Numbered from the stretch's first letter, positions 37,824 to 49,024 are shown. The stretch: 64,000 nt of DNA from Rheinheimera sp. UJ63 (GCF_021568285.1 NZ_JAKGTQ010000001.1:248001-312000); one strand, 5' to 3'. Notes: generated by a model from the sequence alone, not told the origin. Program-made: numbers and translations.

Positions 37824-38592
37824 GCTCAGACACTGGGCTTCCACTATGAAATTTAAAGTCGTTATCCGCGGATAAAATTAACTCGGCTTCCTTTTCACCA
37901 AAAAAGGCTACGCGCGCACTGATATCCTGCCCAGCAATTTGCTCTGCCAGTTGCAGATAATCTTGATAATGCCGCGCTTCTGAGCGCAACAAAGACAGAT
38001 AAAACTGGCCAATATCCGCAGGCAAATGCGGCGCTAAGGTAGCAAAACGCTCACAAGAACGTGCTTCGATGTAGGCACCACAAATAAGCTTATCAATCAA
38101 AGCCGCTGGCTCATAAGTGCTAACATGACGCAACAAACCGCGGGCATAGCGACTAGAGGTGATTTTTTCATAAGGCACATCATGTTGCTGCATCACTTCA
38201 AGCACTTGATAAAAATGATGTAACTCTTCTTTAATTAACAACACCATCTTATCGATAAGTTCTTGGCCATAAGCTGAATTCGATTTCGGTAGCATCGACT
38301 TTTTCAGTTTGATATCCGCTAAGGCTTGCCATGTGCCCTGCTGGCGATAAGTAAAGTCTTCATAAGGTTTCAGCCATTGCAGTAAGGCCTCAGCACTTTG
38401 CTCATCTACCGCATAACGCCGGATCAGATACATCGCGGATTGCGCCGCTTTTAACTCACAAATCAGATGATCAGTTAACAGCATCGGTAAACGAGCCGGT
38501 TGCATTGCTTCATTTAACCAAGTTTGAGGCGTACTGCAGTGCAAAAACTGCTGAATGGGCGCTAATAAGATCTGATATTCGTGGCTTAACAT
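37804..38592 (-). CDS. miaE: tRNA 2-methylthio-N6-isopentenyladenosine hydroxylase
   Basis: 262 residues from the ATG at 38590-38592; a longer frame to 38661 has no conserved N-terminus, and neither start has a clear ribosome-binding site. The ferritin-like di-iron ligands appear in IKEELHHFYQVLEVM, ARSCERFATLAPHL and LRSEARHYQDYLQLAEQ, as in Salmonella MiaE. It hydroxylates ms2i6A37 of tRNAs, an O2-dependent step. Its end overlaps lpxH tail to tail. Confidence 0.9.
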   Translation of the reverse strand: MLSHEYQILLAPIQQFLHCSTPQTWLNEAMQPARLPMLLTDHLICELKAAQSAMYLIRRYAVDEQSAEALLQWLKPYEDFTYRQQGTWQALADIKLKKSMLPKSNSAYGQELIDKMVLLIKEELHHFYQVLEVMQQHDVPYEKITSSRYARGLLRHVSTYEPAALIDKLICGAYIEARSCERFATLAPHLPADIGQFYLSLLRSEARHYQDYLQLAEQIAGQDISARVAFFGEKEAELILSADNDFKFHSGSPVSELMAQAG

Positions 38593-38779
38593 AAGGCGGT
38601 CTACTGATTGAACACGCTGCGCAGTATACCCGAAGGTAGCAATGTGCTCCAGCATCGACATGAACTGTTGAATTTTTCAACATTGACCTTGACGAATCTG
38701 CGTTATTCAACCATAACTTTAATACGGGTAAATTTTTTAAGTTCCCGCACAAGGCGCTTCAATAATAAGGATAATAACG

Positions 38780-39379
38780 ATGATTCTAAACCATTTATGG
38801 GGCATCTACGCCCATCCAAAAGAAGAATGGCATACCATTGATGCCAGACATGAAAGTTTACGCTATAGCTTAATTCACATTTTACTGGTTGCTTTGATCC
38901 CTTCCATTTGCGCGTACTACTCGGCAGTGCATTTAGGCTGGAGCATTGGCGTTGGCGAAAAAATCTTTTTAACCGCAAATAGCGCTTTAATGCTGTCTGT
39001 TGCGATGTATTTTGCCTTAATTATTGGCGTGCTGGCGCTGGCGCTTTTAGCACACTGGATGGCCCATACTTTTGGTGCTGAGCCGACTTACACTCAAACC
39101 CTGGAGTTGTCGTCATATACGTCAACGCCTTTGTTTATGGTGGGGTTAGCGGCCTTATACCCTGAACTATGGTTTGTGATGGTTGTGGGTTTAGCGGGCT
39201 TAACGTATTCAGTGTATTTACTGTACGTTGGGGTGCCTATCTTAATGCACATTCCTGAAGAGCGCGGTTTTATCTATGCCAGCTCGGTGGTTACGTCAGG
39301 TTTAATTTTGTTAGTGACTTTACTCGCCGCCACTGCTATTTTATGGAGCTCGGGCTTTGGCCCTGCTTTTACCCACTGA
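38780..39379 (+). CDS. Yip1-family inner-membrane protein
   Basis: 199 residues with about five membrane helices, starting LWGIYAHPKEEWHTID, a common opening of bacterial Yip1-domain proteins (PF04893 type). Helices lie at about 30-48, 62-90, 112-130, 133-152 and 170-190. The function is unknown. It stands alone between miaE (divergent) and purF (convergent), with a strong terminator at its end. Confidence 0.82.
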   Translation: MILNHLWGIYAHPKEEWHTIDARHESLRYSLIHILLVALIPSICAYYSAVHLGWSIGVGEKIFLTANSALMLSVAMYFALIIGVLALALLAHWMAHTFGAEPTYTQTLELSSYTSTPLFMVGLAALYPELWFVMVVGLAGLTYSVYLLYVGVPILMHIPEERGFIYASSVVTSGLILLVTLLAATAILWSSGFGPAFTH

Positions 39380-39420
39380 TGGTAAAACCAAACGCATAAT
39401 AATAAGACAAGGTAGACAGT

Positions 39421-39450
39421 AAAACGGCTGCAATTGCAGCCGTTTTTTTA
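39421..39450. terminator. bidirectional terminator between the Yip1 gene and purF
   Basis: AAAACGGCTGCAA / TTGCAGCCGTTTT is a perfect palindrome followed by a T-run. It serves convergent transcription. Confidence 0.9.
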
Positions 39451-39471
39451 TGCTTGCAACAACAACTTGGT

Positions 39472-40983
39472 TTAACCTTCGTTGTAAGTTTCTAAGTTAG
39501 TTGCCATGTTCATGCTAGACGCCGCTTTCACATCGTCACTGCGTAATTGATCAAGACGATTTAAATAATCTTGATCAATATCGTTTGTAACATAATGACC
39601 ATCAAATACCGACGTTTCAAAATGGGTAATGTCCGGGTTTTCTGTTCTTACTGCGGCAATCAAATCAGGCAATGATTGGAAAATCAGGGCATCCGCGCCG
39701 ATGATCTGACAAATACTGTCCACATCATGACCATGAGCGATGAGCTCATTGGCCGACGGCATATCAATACCATACACATTCGGGAAACGTATTTCTGGTG
39801 CTGCCGAAGCGAAATACACTTTCTTCGCACCCGCTTCACGCGCCATTTCGATGATTTGGCCCGAAGTGGTGCCACGGACGATGGAATCATCCACCAACAA
39901 CACGTTCTTACCTTTAAACTCTTGCCAGATCGCATTCAATTTACGCTTAACTGATTTTTTACGCTCTGTTTGGCCAGGCATAATAAAGGTACGACCAATA
40001 TAACGGTTTTTCACGAAACCTTGGCGGTACGGTAAATTAAGAACGTTAGCAATTTCTAAAGCCGCATCATTACTGGTTTCTGGGATCGGGATAACCACAT
40101 CAATATCCAGATGCGACCATTCCCGTTTTAATTTTTTACCGAGGTAAGTTCCCATCGCGACACGAGAAGCATAAACCGAAATATTGTCGATGGTTGAGTC
40201 AGGGCGCGCAAAATAGACGTACTCAAAAATACAAGGGGTATAGCTTGGGTTCTCAGCGCACTGCATGCTGTGTAATTCACCTTGCTCGGTGATGTACACG
40301 GCTTCACCTGGTGAGATATCCCGTAATACGGTAAAGCCATCCGCATCAAGGGCTACGCTTTCTGAAGCGACCATATACTCAGTACCCGCCGCAGTTTCAC
40401 GTTTGCCCATCACTAAGGGGCGGATCCCGTTCGGATCACGGAAGGCGAGTAAGCCATGGCCAATAATCAGCGCCACCGCCGCATAACCGCCTCGCACTTT
40501 GCGATGCACATTGGCCAGCGCTTTGAAGATTTGCTCAGGCTCTAGCTTCATATTCGGTTGAATGGCTAATTCGTGCGCCAACACATTTAACAACACTTCT
40601 GAGTCAGAAGTCGTGTTCACATGGCGACGCGCTAAACGAAAGATTTCGTCTTTTAGCTCATGCGCATTAGTCAGATTGCCATTGTGCGCTAAAGCGATAC
40701 CAAAGGGGCTGTTAACGTAAAACGGCTGCGCTTCGGCGGTGCTTGACGAACCGGCGGTAGGGTAACGCACATGCCCAATTCCGATATTACCGGCCAGGCG
40801 CTGCATATGACGTATCTCAAATACGTCTTTGACCAGACCATTGGCCTTGCGCAAGCGCAAGGTATTATTATCGACCGTAACGATACCCGCAGCATCCTGA
40901 CCACGGTGTTGCAAGACTGTCAGACCATCATACAGCGCCTGATTAACGGGATACTTACCTACGATTCCAACAATACCACACAT
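39472..40983 (-). CDS. purF: amidophosphoribosyltransferase
   Basis: 503 residues. The N-terminal Cys of the glutaminase domain follows the initiator Met ([12 protein letters not shown]), with [11 protein letters not shown] and [15 protein letters not shown]. The C-terminal PRPP domain carries [17 protein letters not shown]. It commits PRPP to purine synthesis. It is the last gene of accD-folC-dedD-cvpA-purF, 17 bp after cvpA. Confidence 0.97.
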   Translation of the reverse strand: MCGIVGIVGKYPVNQALYDGLTVLQHRGQDAAGIVTVDNNTLRLRKANGLVKDVFEIRHMQRLAGNIGIGHVRYPTAGSSSTAEAQPFYVNSPFGIALAHNGNLTNAHELKDEIFRLARRHVNTTSDSEVLLNVLAHELAIQPNMKLEPEQIFKALANVHRKVRGGYAAVALIIGHGLLAFRDPNGIRPLVMGKRETAAGTEYMVASESVALDADGFTVLRDISPGEAVYITEQGELHSMQCAENPSYTPCIFEYVYFARPDSTIDNISVYASRVAMGTYLGKKLKREWSHLDIDVVIPIPETSNDAALEIANVLNLPYRQGFVKNRYIGRTFIMPGQTERKKSVKRKLNAIWQEFKGKNVLLVDDSIVRGTTSGQIIEMAREAGAKKVYFASAAPEIRFPNVYGIDMPSANELIAHGHDVDSICQIIGADALIFQSLPDLIAAVRTENPDITHFETSVFDGHYVTNDIDQDYLNRLDQLRSDDVKAASSMNMATNLETYNEG

Positions 40984-41000
40984 TGATTTTTCCTCGCCGG

Positions 41001-41489
41001 CTATGGCTTTTGCATAAAACTAGAACGGCTTTGCAGATATTCGAAAAACCATTCAATAATAAAACCAAACTCAGGGATCAAGCTAGATTGGCTCCACCAA
41101 TCAGCCGCCGCCGCAGGAGTAAAGGCGTCAATAAAAAATAATACGGCACTGACCACTAACACACCGCGCAACGCACCAAAGACCAGCCCAAGCAACCTAT
41201 CTGTGCCAGATAAGCCGGTAGACTGGACGAGTTTGCCAACGACATAGTTGATCAGCGCGCCCACAATAAGCGCACAAATAAATAAAATGGCAATAGCTGA
41301 AGCATTACGCAGCGTGGGTTCAGAAATATTTGTGAAAAAACTGGCTAGATGGGGGTAATACGAGCTGGCAATAAAGAAAGCCGCGATCCATACGGTCAAA
41401 GAAATAGCTTCTTTTACAAAGCCTCGGACCAGACTGATCACAGCGGAGAGAGCTATGACCGCCAAGATGACAAAATCAACCCAACTCAT
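41001..41489 (-). CDS. cvpA: CvpA family membrane protein
   Basis: 162 residues with four membrane helices ([21 protein letters not shown] at the start, ending near 125). This is the colicin V production protein, linked to envelope homeostasis. It is upstream of purF in the usual order. Confidence 0.93.
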   Translation of the reverse strand: MSWVDFVILAVIALSAVISLVRGFVKEAISLTVWIAAFFIASSYYPHLASFFTNISEPTLRNASAIAILFICALIVGALINYVVGKLVQSTGLSGTDRLLGLVFGALRGVLVVSAVLFFIDAFTPAAAADWWSQSSLIPEFGFIIEWFFEYLQSRSSFMQKP

Positions 41490-41617
41490 TTGCTACCAAA
41501 GGTTGCCTAACGACGGGGCGCATTCTAACAAATTGCCGACCCAAATAGCTAGGGAATGTTCATAAACAAGTGATCCGTTTGTTTATTACAAACGGAAACA
41601 GCTCGTGTCGATCAAAC

Positions 41618-42271
41618 TCAGTTGATTTCCGTAGGTTGATAATTACTGATCGTCAGCTTTGCAATACCGGTTAATTGTTGCAGCTTACCCAGACCTTGCT
41701 CTAGACGCTCGCGTCGCACTTCAGGGCCAACAAAAACACTGGTTAACGGCTGGCCATTGCTGTTAGTAATGCTGCGGGTAAAGGTGGCAAAACCGGCTTG
41801 TCTTAATTTTGCTTCTAACGCACTGGCGTTTTGCGGATTACTAAAACTACCGACTCGTACCACCCATGCAGCTTGATTAAGCGCTACGGCCGTTTTCGTT
41901 GGCGTTGTGCTTGGGGTCGCTTCAACAACTTTAGTGGGCGTAGCGACTTTTTCAGCTTCTGTTGCGCCGGCGGTAACTTGGGCATATTGTTGCGAGGGTA
42001 AGTTAGCACTGTCACTGCTATTATCAGCGTCATCCAAGACATCGGCATCGTCTATCGGCTGGCTGTTAGCGGCTTGTTGTTTGGCCGCAAACTCATCATC
42101 AGGAAACGGCTGAACCTGTTGTACACCAACGAATTCTGGGCGATCGGGAATGACTTTAAAATCATCTTTGACGACTTGTTTTTCACCATCGAGTAAATCT
42201 GGCAAAAAGATAATGCCGGCCAACACCAAAATACTGGTACCCAATAACCGATGTTTAAATTTTGCTATCAT
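41618..42271 (-). CDS. dedD: SPOR-domain cell-division protein DedD
   Basis: 217 residues: one N-terminal membrane anchor (LLGTSILVLAGIIFLPDLL), an acidic and Ser/Thr-rich periplasmic linker (about 30-130), and a C-terminal SPOR domain (WVVRVGSFSNPQNASALEAK). SPOR domains bind denuded peptidoglycan at the septum. It lies between folC and cvpA, as in E. coli. The linker is poorly conserved as usual. Confidence 0.92.
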   Translation of the reverse strand: MIAKFKHRLLGTSILVLAGIIFLPDLLDGEKQVVKDDFKVIPDRPEFVGVQQVQPFPDDEFAAKQQAANSQPIDDADVLDDADNSSDSANLPSQQYAQVTAGATEAEKVATPTKVVEATPSTTPTKTAVALNQAAWVVRVGSFSNPQNASALEAKLRQAGFATFTRSITNSNGQPLTSVFVGPEVRRERLEQGLGKLQQLTGIAKLTISNYQPTEIN

Positions 42272-42279
42272 TGCCCCTC

Positions 42280-43557
42280 CTACTGAAGCGCCAATACCGC
42301 AGAAACGGTAACAAAAGAGCCGAAAATGACCAAGAGATCCGTAGGCTGCAAGGTACTGACGATAGCCTGATACGCCTGAGCAACAGAATCATGCTCAATA
42401 GCGTTAGATGCACTGGCCTGATCGACACTGGCCAATGCCTGCTGTAATTGCGTTCTGCTGGCGCCGCGGTTACCCGGTAAGCTAACAAGATGCCATTGCG
42501 TTACACAAGACGTCAAGGGCTGTAACGCTTGGCGCATATCTTTGTCTTTTAACATGCCAACTAAGGCAATAATTTGCCGATAGCGCGGCTGTAATAATTG
42601 TAACTGCGTCGCTAAATAAGCCGCCGATTGCGGATTATGCGCTACATCTAACAAAATAGTTGGGTTTTGTTGCAACTGTTGCATACGCCCGGGCAAGGTT
42701 AACGTGCTTAAGCTGTGCTTTAACACGGTTTCGCTTGGCAGCTGCCCTAATTGTTCTAACACCGCTAAACTGGTGGCAACGTTTTGTACTGGCACTTGTG
42801 GTAACGGTAAGTCACTAAACTGCTGCTGGTAGCCTTGCCAATGCCATTGCTGTGCACTAACTTGATAATGAAAGTCGCTACCAACTTGTTTAAATAAGGC
42901 ACCGAGTGCGGTGGCCACCTCATTCAAACTTGCTGGAGGCAATAACTCGCCGGAAATAGCCACTTTACCCGAACGAAACACGCCGGCTTTCTCTCGACCA
43001 ATACTTTCACGATCTGGGCCAAGCCAATCTTGATGGTCTAAATCAATTGTGGTGATGACGCTGATAGTCGGATCGACAATATTTGTTGCATCTAAACGCC
43101 CGCCTAGCCCAACCTCAATTAAACAGTAATCGGGTTGCTGAGCGCGTAAAATGGCAAAAGCCACCAAGGTCGTAAACTCAAAATAACTTAAAGGAACCTC
43201 CAGCCGTAATTGCTCAACTAACTGAAAAGCGGCCAGCCAATCGGCATCAACGACATCAGTACCATTGAGGCGTAAGCGTTCATTAAACTGCAGTAAATGC
43301 GGTGAGCTGTAAACACCGACCGTAAAACCTTGGGCCAGCAGCAAGTGCTCTAACGTACGAGCGGTGGTACCTTTACCATTGGTACCGGCTATCAACACAA
43401 CCTTTCCAGGCAGTTGTGCTAAATCACCGCGAGCAGCCACTTGCCGCACACGATCTAAGCCAAGCTCAATTTTATCAATCGGATGACTTTGCTCTATATA
43501 ACAAAGCCAATCGGCCAGGGTTTGGCACGATTGGCTATTTAATTGTTGGACCGACAT
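42280..43557 (-). CDS. folC: bifunctional dihydrofolate synthase / folylpolyglutamate synthase
   Basis: 425 residues of the Mur-ligase family. The P-loop is VVLIAGTNGKGTTART; other motifs are YSSPHLLQFNERLRLNG, EVGLGGRLDATNIV and LLDVAHNPQSA. It adds glutamate to dihydropteroate and extends folate tails. It begins 6 bp downstream of accD. Confidence 0.96.
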   Translation of the reverse strand: MSVQQLNSQSCQTLADWLCYIEQSHPIDKIELGLDRVRQVAARGDLAQLPGKVVLIAGTNGKGTTARTLEHLLLAQGFTVGVYSSPHLLQFNERLRLNGTDVVDADWLAAFQLVEQLRLEVPLSYFEFTTLVAFAILRAQQPDYCLIEVGLGGRLDATNIVDPTISVITTIDLDHQDWLGPDRESIGREKAGVFRSGKVAISGELLPPASLNEVATALGALFKQVGSDFHYQVSAQQWHWQGYQQQFSDLPLPQVPVQNVATSLAVLEQLGQLPSETVLKHSLSTLTLPGRMQQLQQNPTILLDVAHNPQSAAYLATQLQLLQPRYRQIIALVGMLKDKDMRQALQPLTSCVTQWHLVSLPGNRGASRTQLQQALASVDQASASNAIEHDSVAQAYQAIVSTLQPTDLLVIFGSFVTVSAVLALQ

Positions 43558-43563
43558 AAATCC

Positions 43564-44436
43564 CTAGGATGCATCACGCTCCGCCACTGGCGCAGGTAGT
43601 CGCATAAACTTAGCCATAAGTCGGGCAATTGTATCGCGCATTTCACGGCGGTCAACAATCATATCAATTGCACCGTGTTCTAATAGGAATTCACTACGTT
43701 GGAAGCCTTCTGGCAGCTTTTCACGAACGGTTTGCTCAATAACCCGAGGACCGGCAAAACCGATTAACGCTTTAGGTTCACCGATGTTGATATCGCCCAG
43801 CATCGCTAAACTGGCAGACACACCACCCATAGTTGGATCAGTTAATACCGAGATATAAGGCAAGCCTTGCTCGCTCATTTTCGCTAATGCCGCACTGGTT
43901 TTCGCCATTTGCATTAAAGAAAATAAGGCCTCTTGCATGCGAGCGCCGCCACTGGCAGAGAAACAAACAAAAGGGACTTTATGCTTTAAAGCATATTCGA
44001 CACCGGCAACAAACTTAGCCCCCACCACGGAAGCCATCGAACCGCCCATAAACTCGAACTCGAACGCCGCGGCAACAATCGGATTACCATGCAAAGTACC
44101 GTGCATCACCACCATAGCATCTTTTTCATTAGTGGCTTTCTGGGCAGCAACAATACGATCTTTGTATCGCTTGCTGTCTTTAAATTTTAGCAGATCTTGT
44201 GGTTCAAGCTCAGCGGCTAGCTCATGAGTGCTGCTCGCATCAAAAAAACTTTGTAAACGCGCACGAGCCGATACACGCATATGGTGATCGCATTTAGGAC
44301 AGACACCTAGATTGCGGTCTAGATCCGCTTTATACAGCACCGCGTCGCAAGAAGTACATTTAGTCCAGACACCTTCTGGAATATTGCGGCGACCAGAAGA
44401 CGATGTTCTAGGTAGAATCTTTTCTAACCAACTCAT
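43564..44436 (-). CDS. accD: acetyl-CoA carboxylase carboxyltransferase subunit beta
   Basis: 290 residues. The N-terminal zinc ribbon is visible (CTSCDAVLY ... CPKCDHH), then the crotonase-like carboxyltransferase core with [21 protein letters not shown] and [16 protein letters not shown]. With AccA it forms malonyl-CoA, the first step of fatty acid synthesis. It heads the cluster toward purF. Confidence 0.97.
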   Translation of the reverse strand: MSWLEKILPRTSSSGRRNIPEGVWTKCTSCDAVLYKADLDRNLGVCPKCDHHMRVSARARLQSFFDASSTHELAAELEPQDLLKFKDSKRYKDRIVAAQKATNEKDAMVVMHGTLHGNPIVAAAFEFEFMGGSMASVVGAKFVAGVEYALKHKVPFVCFSASGGARMQEALFSLMQMAKTSAALAKMSEQGLPYISVLTDPTMGGVSASLAMLGDINIGEPKALIGFAGPRVIEQTVREKLPEGFQRSEFLLEHGAIDMIVDRREMRDTIARLMAKFMRLPAPVAERDAS

Positions 44437-44587
44437 AGAGGTTTCCTAATCTGTCATAGTCGATAACACAGGGCTAACGACGGAAAAATACGTTAAAAAC
44501 ACTGATATAGCGTAAATGCAGCTATTAAAACACATATTGAGTACTGTCGAATACAGAAAACTGGTCTTAGTAGTCAGTGCTATCTGC

Positions 44588-45379
44588 CTAGGTAGCCGGT
44601 AAAAACAGCGGCCCTAGTGCCACTTTCGGGATCGCAAACTGCTCAGGGTAATCGACTTCGACTAAATACAAACCACCCGGCTTCGCCGTTGCAGCAGCAA
44701 GATTACGATCTTTACTGGCTAACAATTCAGCTAACCAGCTTACAGGGCGGCGGCCCATACCAATTTCCAATAAACTGCCGGTAATATTACGCACCATATG
44801 ATGCAAAAAGGCATTGGCTTTAATGTCTATGACAATGAAATCGCCTATTCGTGCGATTCGCAGGTGATGCACATTTCGAAACGGCGTATTTGATTGGCAC
44901 TGCATAGCGCGAAAAGCGCTAAAATCTTGTTCGCCCAGCAAGGCAGGTGCCGCTTGCTGCATTAAGGCTATATCAAGATCTTGATGGTAATGACTCAAAC
45001 CCGCCCGCAAAATGGCCGGTCGATATTTATGATTATAGATGACATAACGATAACGACGCGCCGTTGCGCTAAAACGGGCATGAAAATCATCAGGAACCTC
45101 TTTGGCCCAGCGCACAGCGATTTGATCAGGCAGCTGAGCATTAGTACCCATCACCCAGGCTTTCATATCGCGATCAGCACTGCAATCAAAATGCACGACT
45201 TGACCGGTAGCATGCACACCGGCATCGGTGCGACCAGCACAAAATAATTCAATCGGCTGATTAGCCACCTTGGCTAATGCCTGTTCCACTTCTTGTTGCA
45301 CGCTGTTGACTTCGCGCTGACGCTGCCAGCCATAAAAGCTGGCGCCATCATACTCAATACCTAACGCAATTCGCATCAT
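44588..45379 (-). CDS. truA: tRNA pseudouridine(38-40) synthase
   Basis: 263 residues. The catalytic Asp52 is in [14 protein letters not shown], with GWQRQ near the N-terminus and [19 protein letters not shown]. It modifies the anticodon stem of many tRNAs. It starts 48 bp after fimV and precedes accD. Two adjacent ATGs make the start uncertain by one residue. Confidence 0.96.
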   Translation of the reverse strand: MMRIALGIEYDGASFYGWQRQREVNSVQQEVEQALAKVANQPIELFCAGRTDAGVHATGQVVHFDCSADRDMKAWVMGTNAQLPDQIAVRWAKEVPDDFHARFSATARRYRYVIYNHKYRPAILRAGLSHYHQDLDIALMQQAAPALLGEQDFSAFRAMQCQSNTPFRNVHHLRIARIGDFIVIDIKANAFLHHMVRNITGSLLEIGMGRRPVSWLAELLASKDRNLAAATAKPGGLYLVEVDYPEQFAIPKVALGPLFLPAT

Positions 45380-45427
45380 TGGCCCTCTGTTAACTGCGCG
45401 GATTATAACGCAGCTAACCGATTATAC

Positions 45428-48400
45428 CTACTCTGCTCTGAGCGCTTTCACTTCAGCTTTTATGTGTTCAGGCGCGTTGGAAGTGAGGATTTCTTCAATC
45501 AGCAGTTCTGCACTTTCGGCTTCATCCATTTCTAAGTAAGCGCGAATCAAATCCAGTTTGCCGGCAAAACCTTCATCTTCTTTATCAACGTCCATCTTAG
45601 TATGTTCGCCAATAATACCGGCATAATCCTCTAAGCCAACATCCACATTTAATTGATTGAAACGCTGCTCATCTTCATCAGCATGCTCCATTGCAGATAA
45701 CAAATTATCAATTTCGACAAAGTCATCATCTGAAATGGCCGGCTCATCGCTGATCTCCGCGGCTGTAGATTCGGCATTAGGAATAGCTAAAGCATCGTTA
45801 GCCAGCTCAACATCGTTGTCTGCTTGGGTAACGTTTTCATCTACCGCTAACTCATTTAATAACGAATCGAACTGACTGTCTTCCAGCTCGGTTAGGTTAA
45901 ATTCCTCTGGGCTGAGTTCTGGGATAGCATCTTCGTCTTCGTTTTCACTCTGCTCAGCTAAGGCTGCAGCGAATTCTTCATCGCTGAATTCTGCAGCAGA
46001 CTCATTGGTTAATTGCTCAATTTGCTCGGCAAGCTGACTAAACTCATCGTCATCCGCAGTATCGTCTGACATGGCTAATTCAGGATAGCTGTCCAGTACT
46101 TTACTGGGGTTTTCGACAGAGAGTGCCGCTTCTGAAGGGCGCGTGACCGAATTATCTTCATCTGAAGCTAAGTCTAGTGCTAATTCTGCATCGCCTTCTG
46201 GCTCGGCATCACTGTCTAAAGCGACATCAGGGAAATGCTCTGACGATTCCGCTGTTAAAGCATTGTCATCCGCCTCTTCGTCAGCCGATGTGTCGGGTAG
46301 GGTTGGTTCTGCCGCAGTTTCATCAGTATCCGTTGTCGCAGCATCATTAAGCGCTGCGGGTTCAGGCTGTTCTGCCAAATCATCGGCAGTCGCGTCATCA
46401 GGTTCAGTTAATAAGTTCGTAAGATTATGGCTAAACTCGTCTTCTGCCGTTAGCGTCTGGGCAATATCAGACTCCGCGTCTTCGTTCAGCAAATCGGCTA
46501 TCTGTTGCGCGGATGCCGCGTGCTCTGAGGCTTTTCGAGCAGCGCTGCTTTCGCTGCTATCAGCGGCGGTCTGCTCATTCAGCTGCTCGTCGACAGCAGG
46601 TAATGCGGTGTCTTGGGCTAGGCTTAGTTCGTCACTTAACTGCTCAGCAGCGGCAAGCTCCAAGGCTTCATTAAGCTCGGGCTCATCGTCAATTAACGCA
46701 TAGTCTGCTGCCAAATCGGCTACGTCATCAAGTTCGGGCTCATCATCAATTAACGCATCGTCTGCTGCCAAATCGGCTACATCATCAAGTTCGAGCTTAT
46801 CATCAATTAACGCATCGTCTGCTGCCAAATCGGCTACGTCATCAAGTTCGGGCTCATCATCAATTAACGCATCGACTGCTGCCAAATCGGCTACGTCATC
46901 AAGCTCGGGCTCATCATCAATTAACGCATCGTCTAATGCTAGATCGGTTTCTTCCGGCAGCTCAAACTCTGTCACTAACTCATCATCAGCCGCCTGCTCA
47001 GTAATAACGTCATCAACGTCGTCTTGTGCAGCGGTGTCGATTAAATCCATGTCATCGAGCGCTTCACTGGTTAATTCATCGATATCTGCATCGCGGACCT
47101 CAGGGGCTGTCGCTTGTGATTGCTCCGCTGCCGCTTGCTCTAAGATATCATCAAGCTCGGCATTCAATTGCTCTTCATCTGCAGACAAGCTGTCTGCATC
47201 CTCCGCTTCAATGGATTCTGCAGCCAACTGCTCGGCAAAGTCATCTAAATCAGAATTATCAAAACGGGCTTCTGAGGCTAATAAACGTTCGCGCTCATTA
47301 TCTAACAGTAACTCGTCAATATCATCAGCATCGAGTTCGTCTGTTGCGGCATCGATTGCCTCGTCAGCAGACCTATCCAACACATCGTCAATCAGCTCTG
47401 CCGGTTCGTCTAGCTCATCATCCATTGTCGGCATGGTAGCGTCTGGTTCATCGTCAGGCAGCTCAACTTCAATTTCTTCAATATGATCGTCAAAATCATC
47501 TGCTGTCTCACGCTCTGGCGTAGTAGGTTCTGCCGCTAACTGGGCTGTTTCTGCCTCACTCGGATCCGCTAACTCAATAACCTCATCGTCATCATCAGCC
47601 ATTAATAAGGCCGATAAATCCGTATCCGACAAAATATTATCCGGGTCGAAATTTAATTCTTCCGCGCCTTCTAATTGAATATCGTGTTCTTCCCGCACCG
47701 GCGTTACAGGATCTAAGGCGTCGTCATCAACATCTAAACGATCATCATCCATGCCATCTAACATATCCGTGCGCAGTGGATCTGGCTCAACTAACTCGTT
47801 AATTAAAATATCGTCACTGAAATCCGGTAATGTATCATCTTCAAGGCTATCATCTAGGGCACTGACAGCACTTGGGCTGGCTTCATCAAAATCGTTACTA
47901 AACAGATCGTCATCCATATCGAGCAGGCTTTCGTCAAAATCCTGACTATTGTCGATAGGTGGCACCGGTGATTTATAGCCTGCCGAGGTCTGCGGCTCTT
48001 TGATCGCATTCGCTACCGCTTCTTCGGTTTGCCGCCCACGCCGTTTAACCCAAGCGATAAAACCCATCAATAACAAAATAGCAGGTAACGACGCAGCAAG
48101 CGCCCAAGTAATTGGATTATTAAGCCAGTTGGAGGCTTCTGCTTCAGCTGCGGCGGCGGCGAGTTGCGCCGCTTCTTCCGCTTCGCGTCGGGCTTGTTGC
48201 TCTGCCAAGATTTGCTGCTGTTGCTGCAGTAACTGATTAAGCTGCTGTTGTAATAAACTGTCATCGGCTAATTGCGCCTTTAAGCCTTCTAGCTCTTGCT
48301 CTACCCGTCCTAGCGAGCCACGTAATTGCTGGTTTTCCAGCGCAATACCTTCAATAAGTTGAATAGAGTCTTGATACTGATCTTTTAAAGCATTTAGCTC

Positions 48401-48856
48401 TGCGGCGGTTTGTTGCTGCACCACATTAGGCTTATTGGCTTCTTCGCGGGCTTTAGCGCGTGCCGCGGCATCACGCGCGACTTTTTTCGCCCACTCAGCA
48501 TCATCGCTATCGGCTTTACGTCGAGCGACTTCGGGATCAACCAAACGAATTTCACGCAACTCAGGAACAATTAAGATGGCACCAGGCCGTAAATGATTGA
48601 AGTTGGCGTCATTAAACGCGCCAGGGTTTTTCATGAAAAGTGCGTACATCACTTGGAATGTGGTCACACTGTCGCTAGGTTTGACCTGCTCGGCGATACG
48701 CCACAGAGTGTCGCTGGGCGTTAAAGGGCCAAATTGCTTTTGCAATAGCACACTATCCGCGTTTTTCGGGCCACGGATCTGCGTCGGCGCAGACTGAGCC
48801 AGCACCATCGACGAAAAATTGACTAACAGCAAAAGTAAAATTATACGAACAGGCAT
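45428..48856 (-). CDS. fimV: FimV/HubP-like polar hub protein
   Basis: 1142 residues. Signal peptide (1-20), periplasmic LysM-like region (about 35-110, LTPSDTLWRIAEQV and LRPGAILIVPEL), coiled coil (about 130-235), one membrane helix (about 247-266), then a very acidic cytoplasmic region to about 1085, and the conserved C-terminal TPR-like FimV domain (FAGKLDLIRAYLEMDEAESA). Such proteins recruit chromosome, chemotaxis and pilus factors to cell poles and bind septal peptidoglycan. The acidic region holds an in-frame 57 bp tandem repeat (DALIDDEPELDDVADLAAD). It lies between asd and truA, as in Pseudomonas and Shewanella. Confidence 0.93.
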   Translation of the reverse strand: MPVRIILLLLLVNFSSMVLAQSAPTQIRGPKNADSVLLQKQFGPLTPSDTLWRIAEQVKPSDSVTTFQVMYALFMKNPGAFNDANFNHLRPGAILIVPELREIRLVDPEVARRKADSDDAEWAKKVARDAAARAKAREEANKPNVVQQQTAAELNALKDQYQDSIQLIEGIALENQQLRGSLGRVEQELEGLKAQLADDSLLQQQLNQLLQQQQQILAEQQARREAEEAAQLAAAAAEAEASNWLNNPITWALAASLPAILLLMGFIAWVKRRGRQTEEAVANAIKEPQTSAGYKSPVPPIDNSQDFDESLLDMDDDLFSNDFDEASPSAVSALDDSLEDDTLPDFSDDILINELVEPDPLRTDMLDGMDDDRLDVDDDALDPVTPVREEHDIQLEGAEELNFDPDNILSDTDLSALLMADDDDEVIELADPSEAETAQLAAEPTTPERETADDFDDHIEEIEVELPDDEPDATMPTMDDELDEPAELIDDVLDRSADEAIDAATDELDADDIDELLLDNERERLLASEARFDNSDLDDFAEQLAAESIEAEDADSLSADEEQLNAELDDILEQAAAEQSQATAPEVRDADIDELTSEALDDMDLIDTAAQDDVDDVITEQAADDELVTEFELPEETDLALDDALIDDEPELDDVADLAAVDALIDDEPELDDVADLAADDALIDDKLELDDVADLAADDALIDDEPELDDVADLAADYALIDDEPELNEALELAAAEQLSDELSLAQDTALPAVDEQLNEQTAADSSESSAARKASEHAASAQQIADLLNEDAESDIAQTLTAEDEFSHNLTNLLTEPDDATADDLAEQPEPAALNDAATTDTDETAAEPTLPDTSADEEADDNALTAESSEHFPDVALDSDAEPEGDAELALDLASDEDNSVTRPSEAALSVENPSKVLDSYPELAMSDDTADDDEFSQLAEQIEQLTNESAAEFSDEEFAAALAEQSENEDEDAIPELSPEEFNLTELEDSQFDSLLNELAVDENVTQADNDVELANDALAIPNAESTAAEISDEPAISDDDFVEIDNLLSAMEHADEDEQRFNQLNVDVGLEDYAGIIGEHTKMDVDKEDEGFAGKLDLIRAYLEMDEAESAELLIEEILTSNAPEHIKAEVKALRAE
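46681..46945 (-). repeat. 57 bp in-frame tandem repeat within fimV
   Basis: Copies begin at 46690, 46747, 46804, 46861 and 46918 (conserved CAATTAACGCAT on the plus strand), exactly 57 bp apart, giving a 19-residue protein repeat. Four full copies and part of a fifth are present, with few substitutions, so the array is recent. The period keeps the reading frame. Confidence 0.92.
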
Positions 48857-49024
48857 CAGGATTCCTTAGCCGAGCACCTAGACTCACGTTAAAGCAAAAT
48901 CATATGATAATGTTATGCAAGCAGTGTTCCATTATTACTGCTGCTGACTCAACAAATATAATGCAGTTAGCTTCGGCTTACCAGTAAATAGCAACAAGCA
49001 CTGCTGTTTACCGCCATAAATAAC

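Noticed and set aside
46143..47486. Long serine-rich frames on the plus strand opposite fimV
   Set aside because: They are antisense readings of the Asp/Glu/Ala-rich fimV codons, with no signals or recognisable domains.
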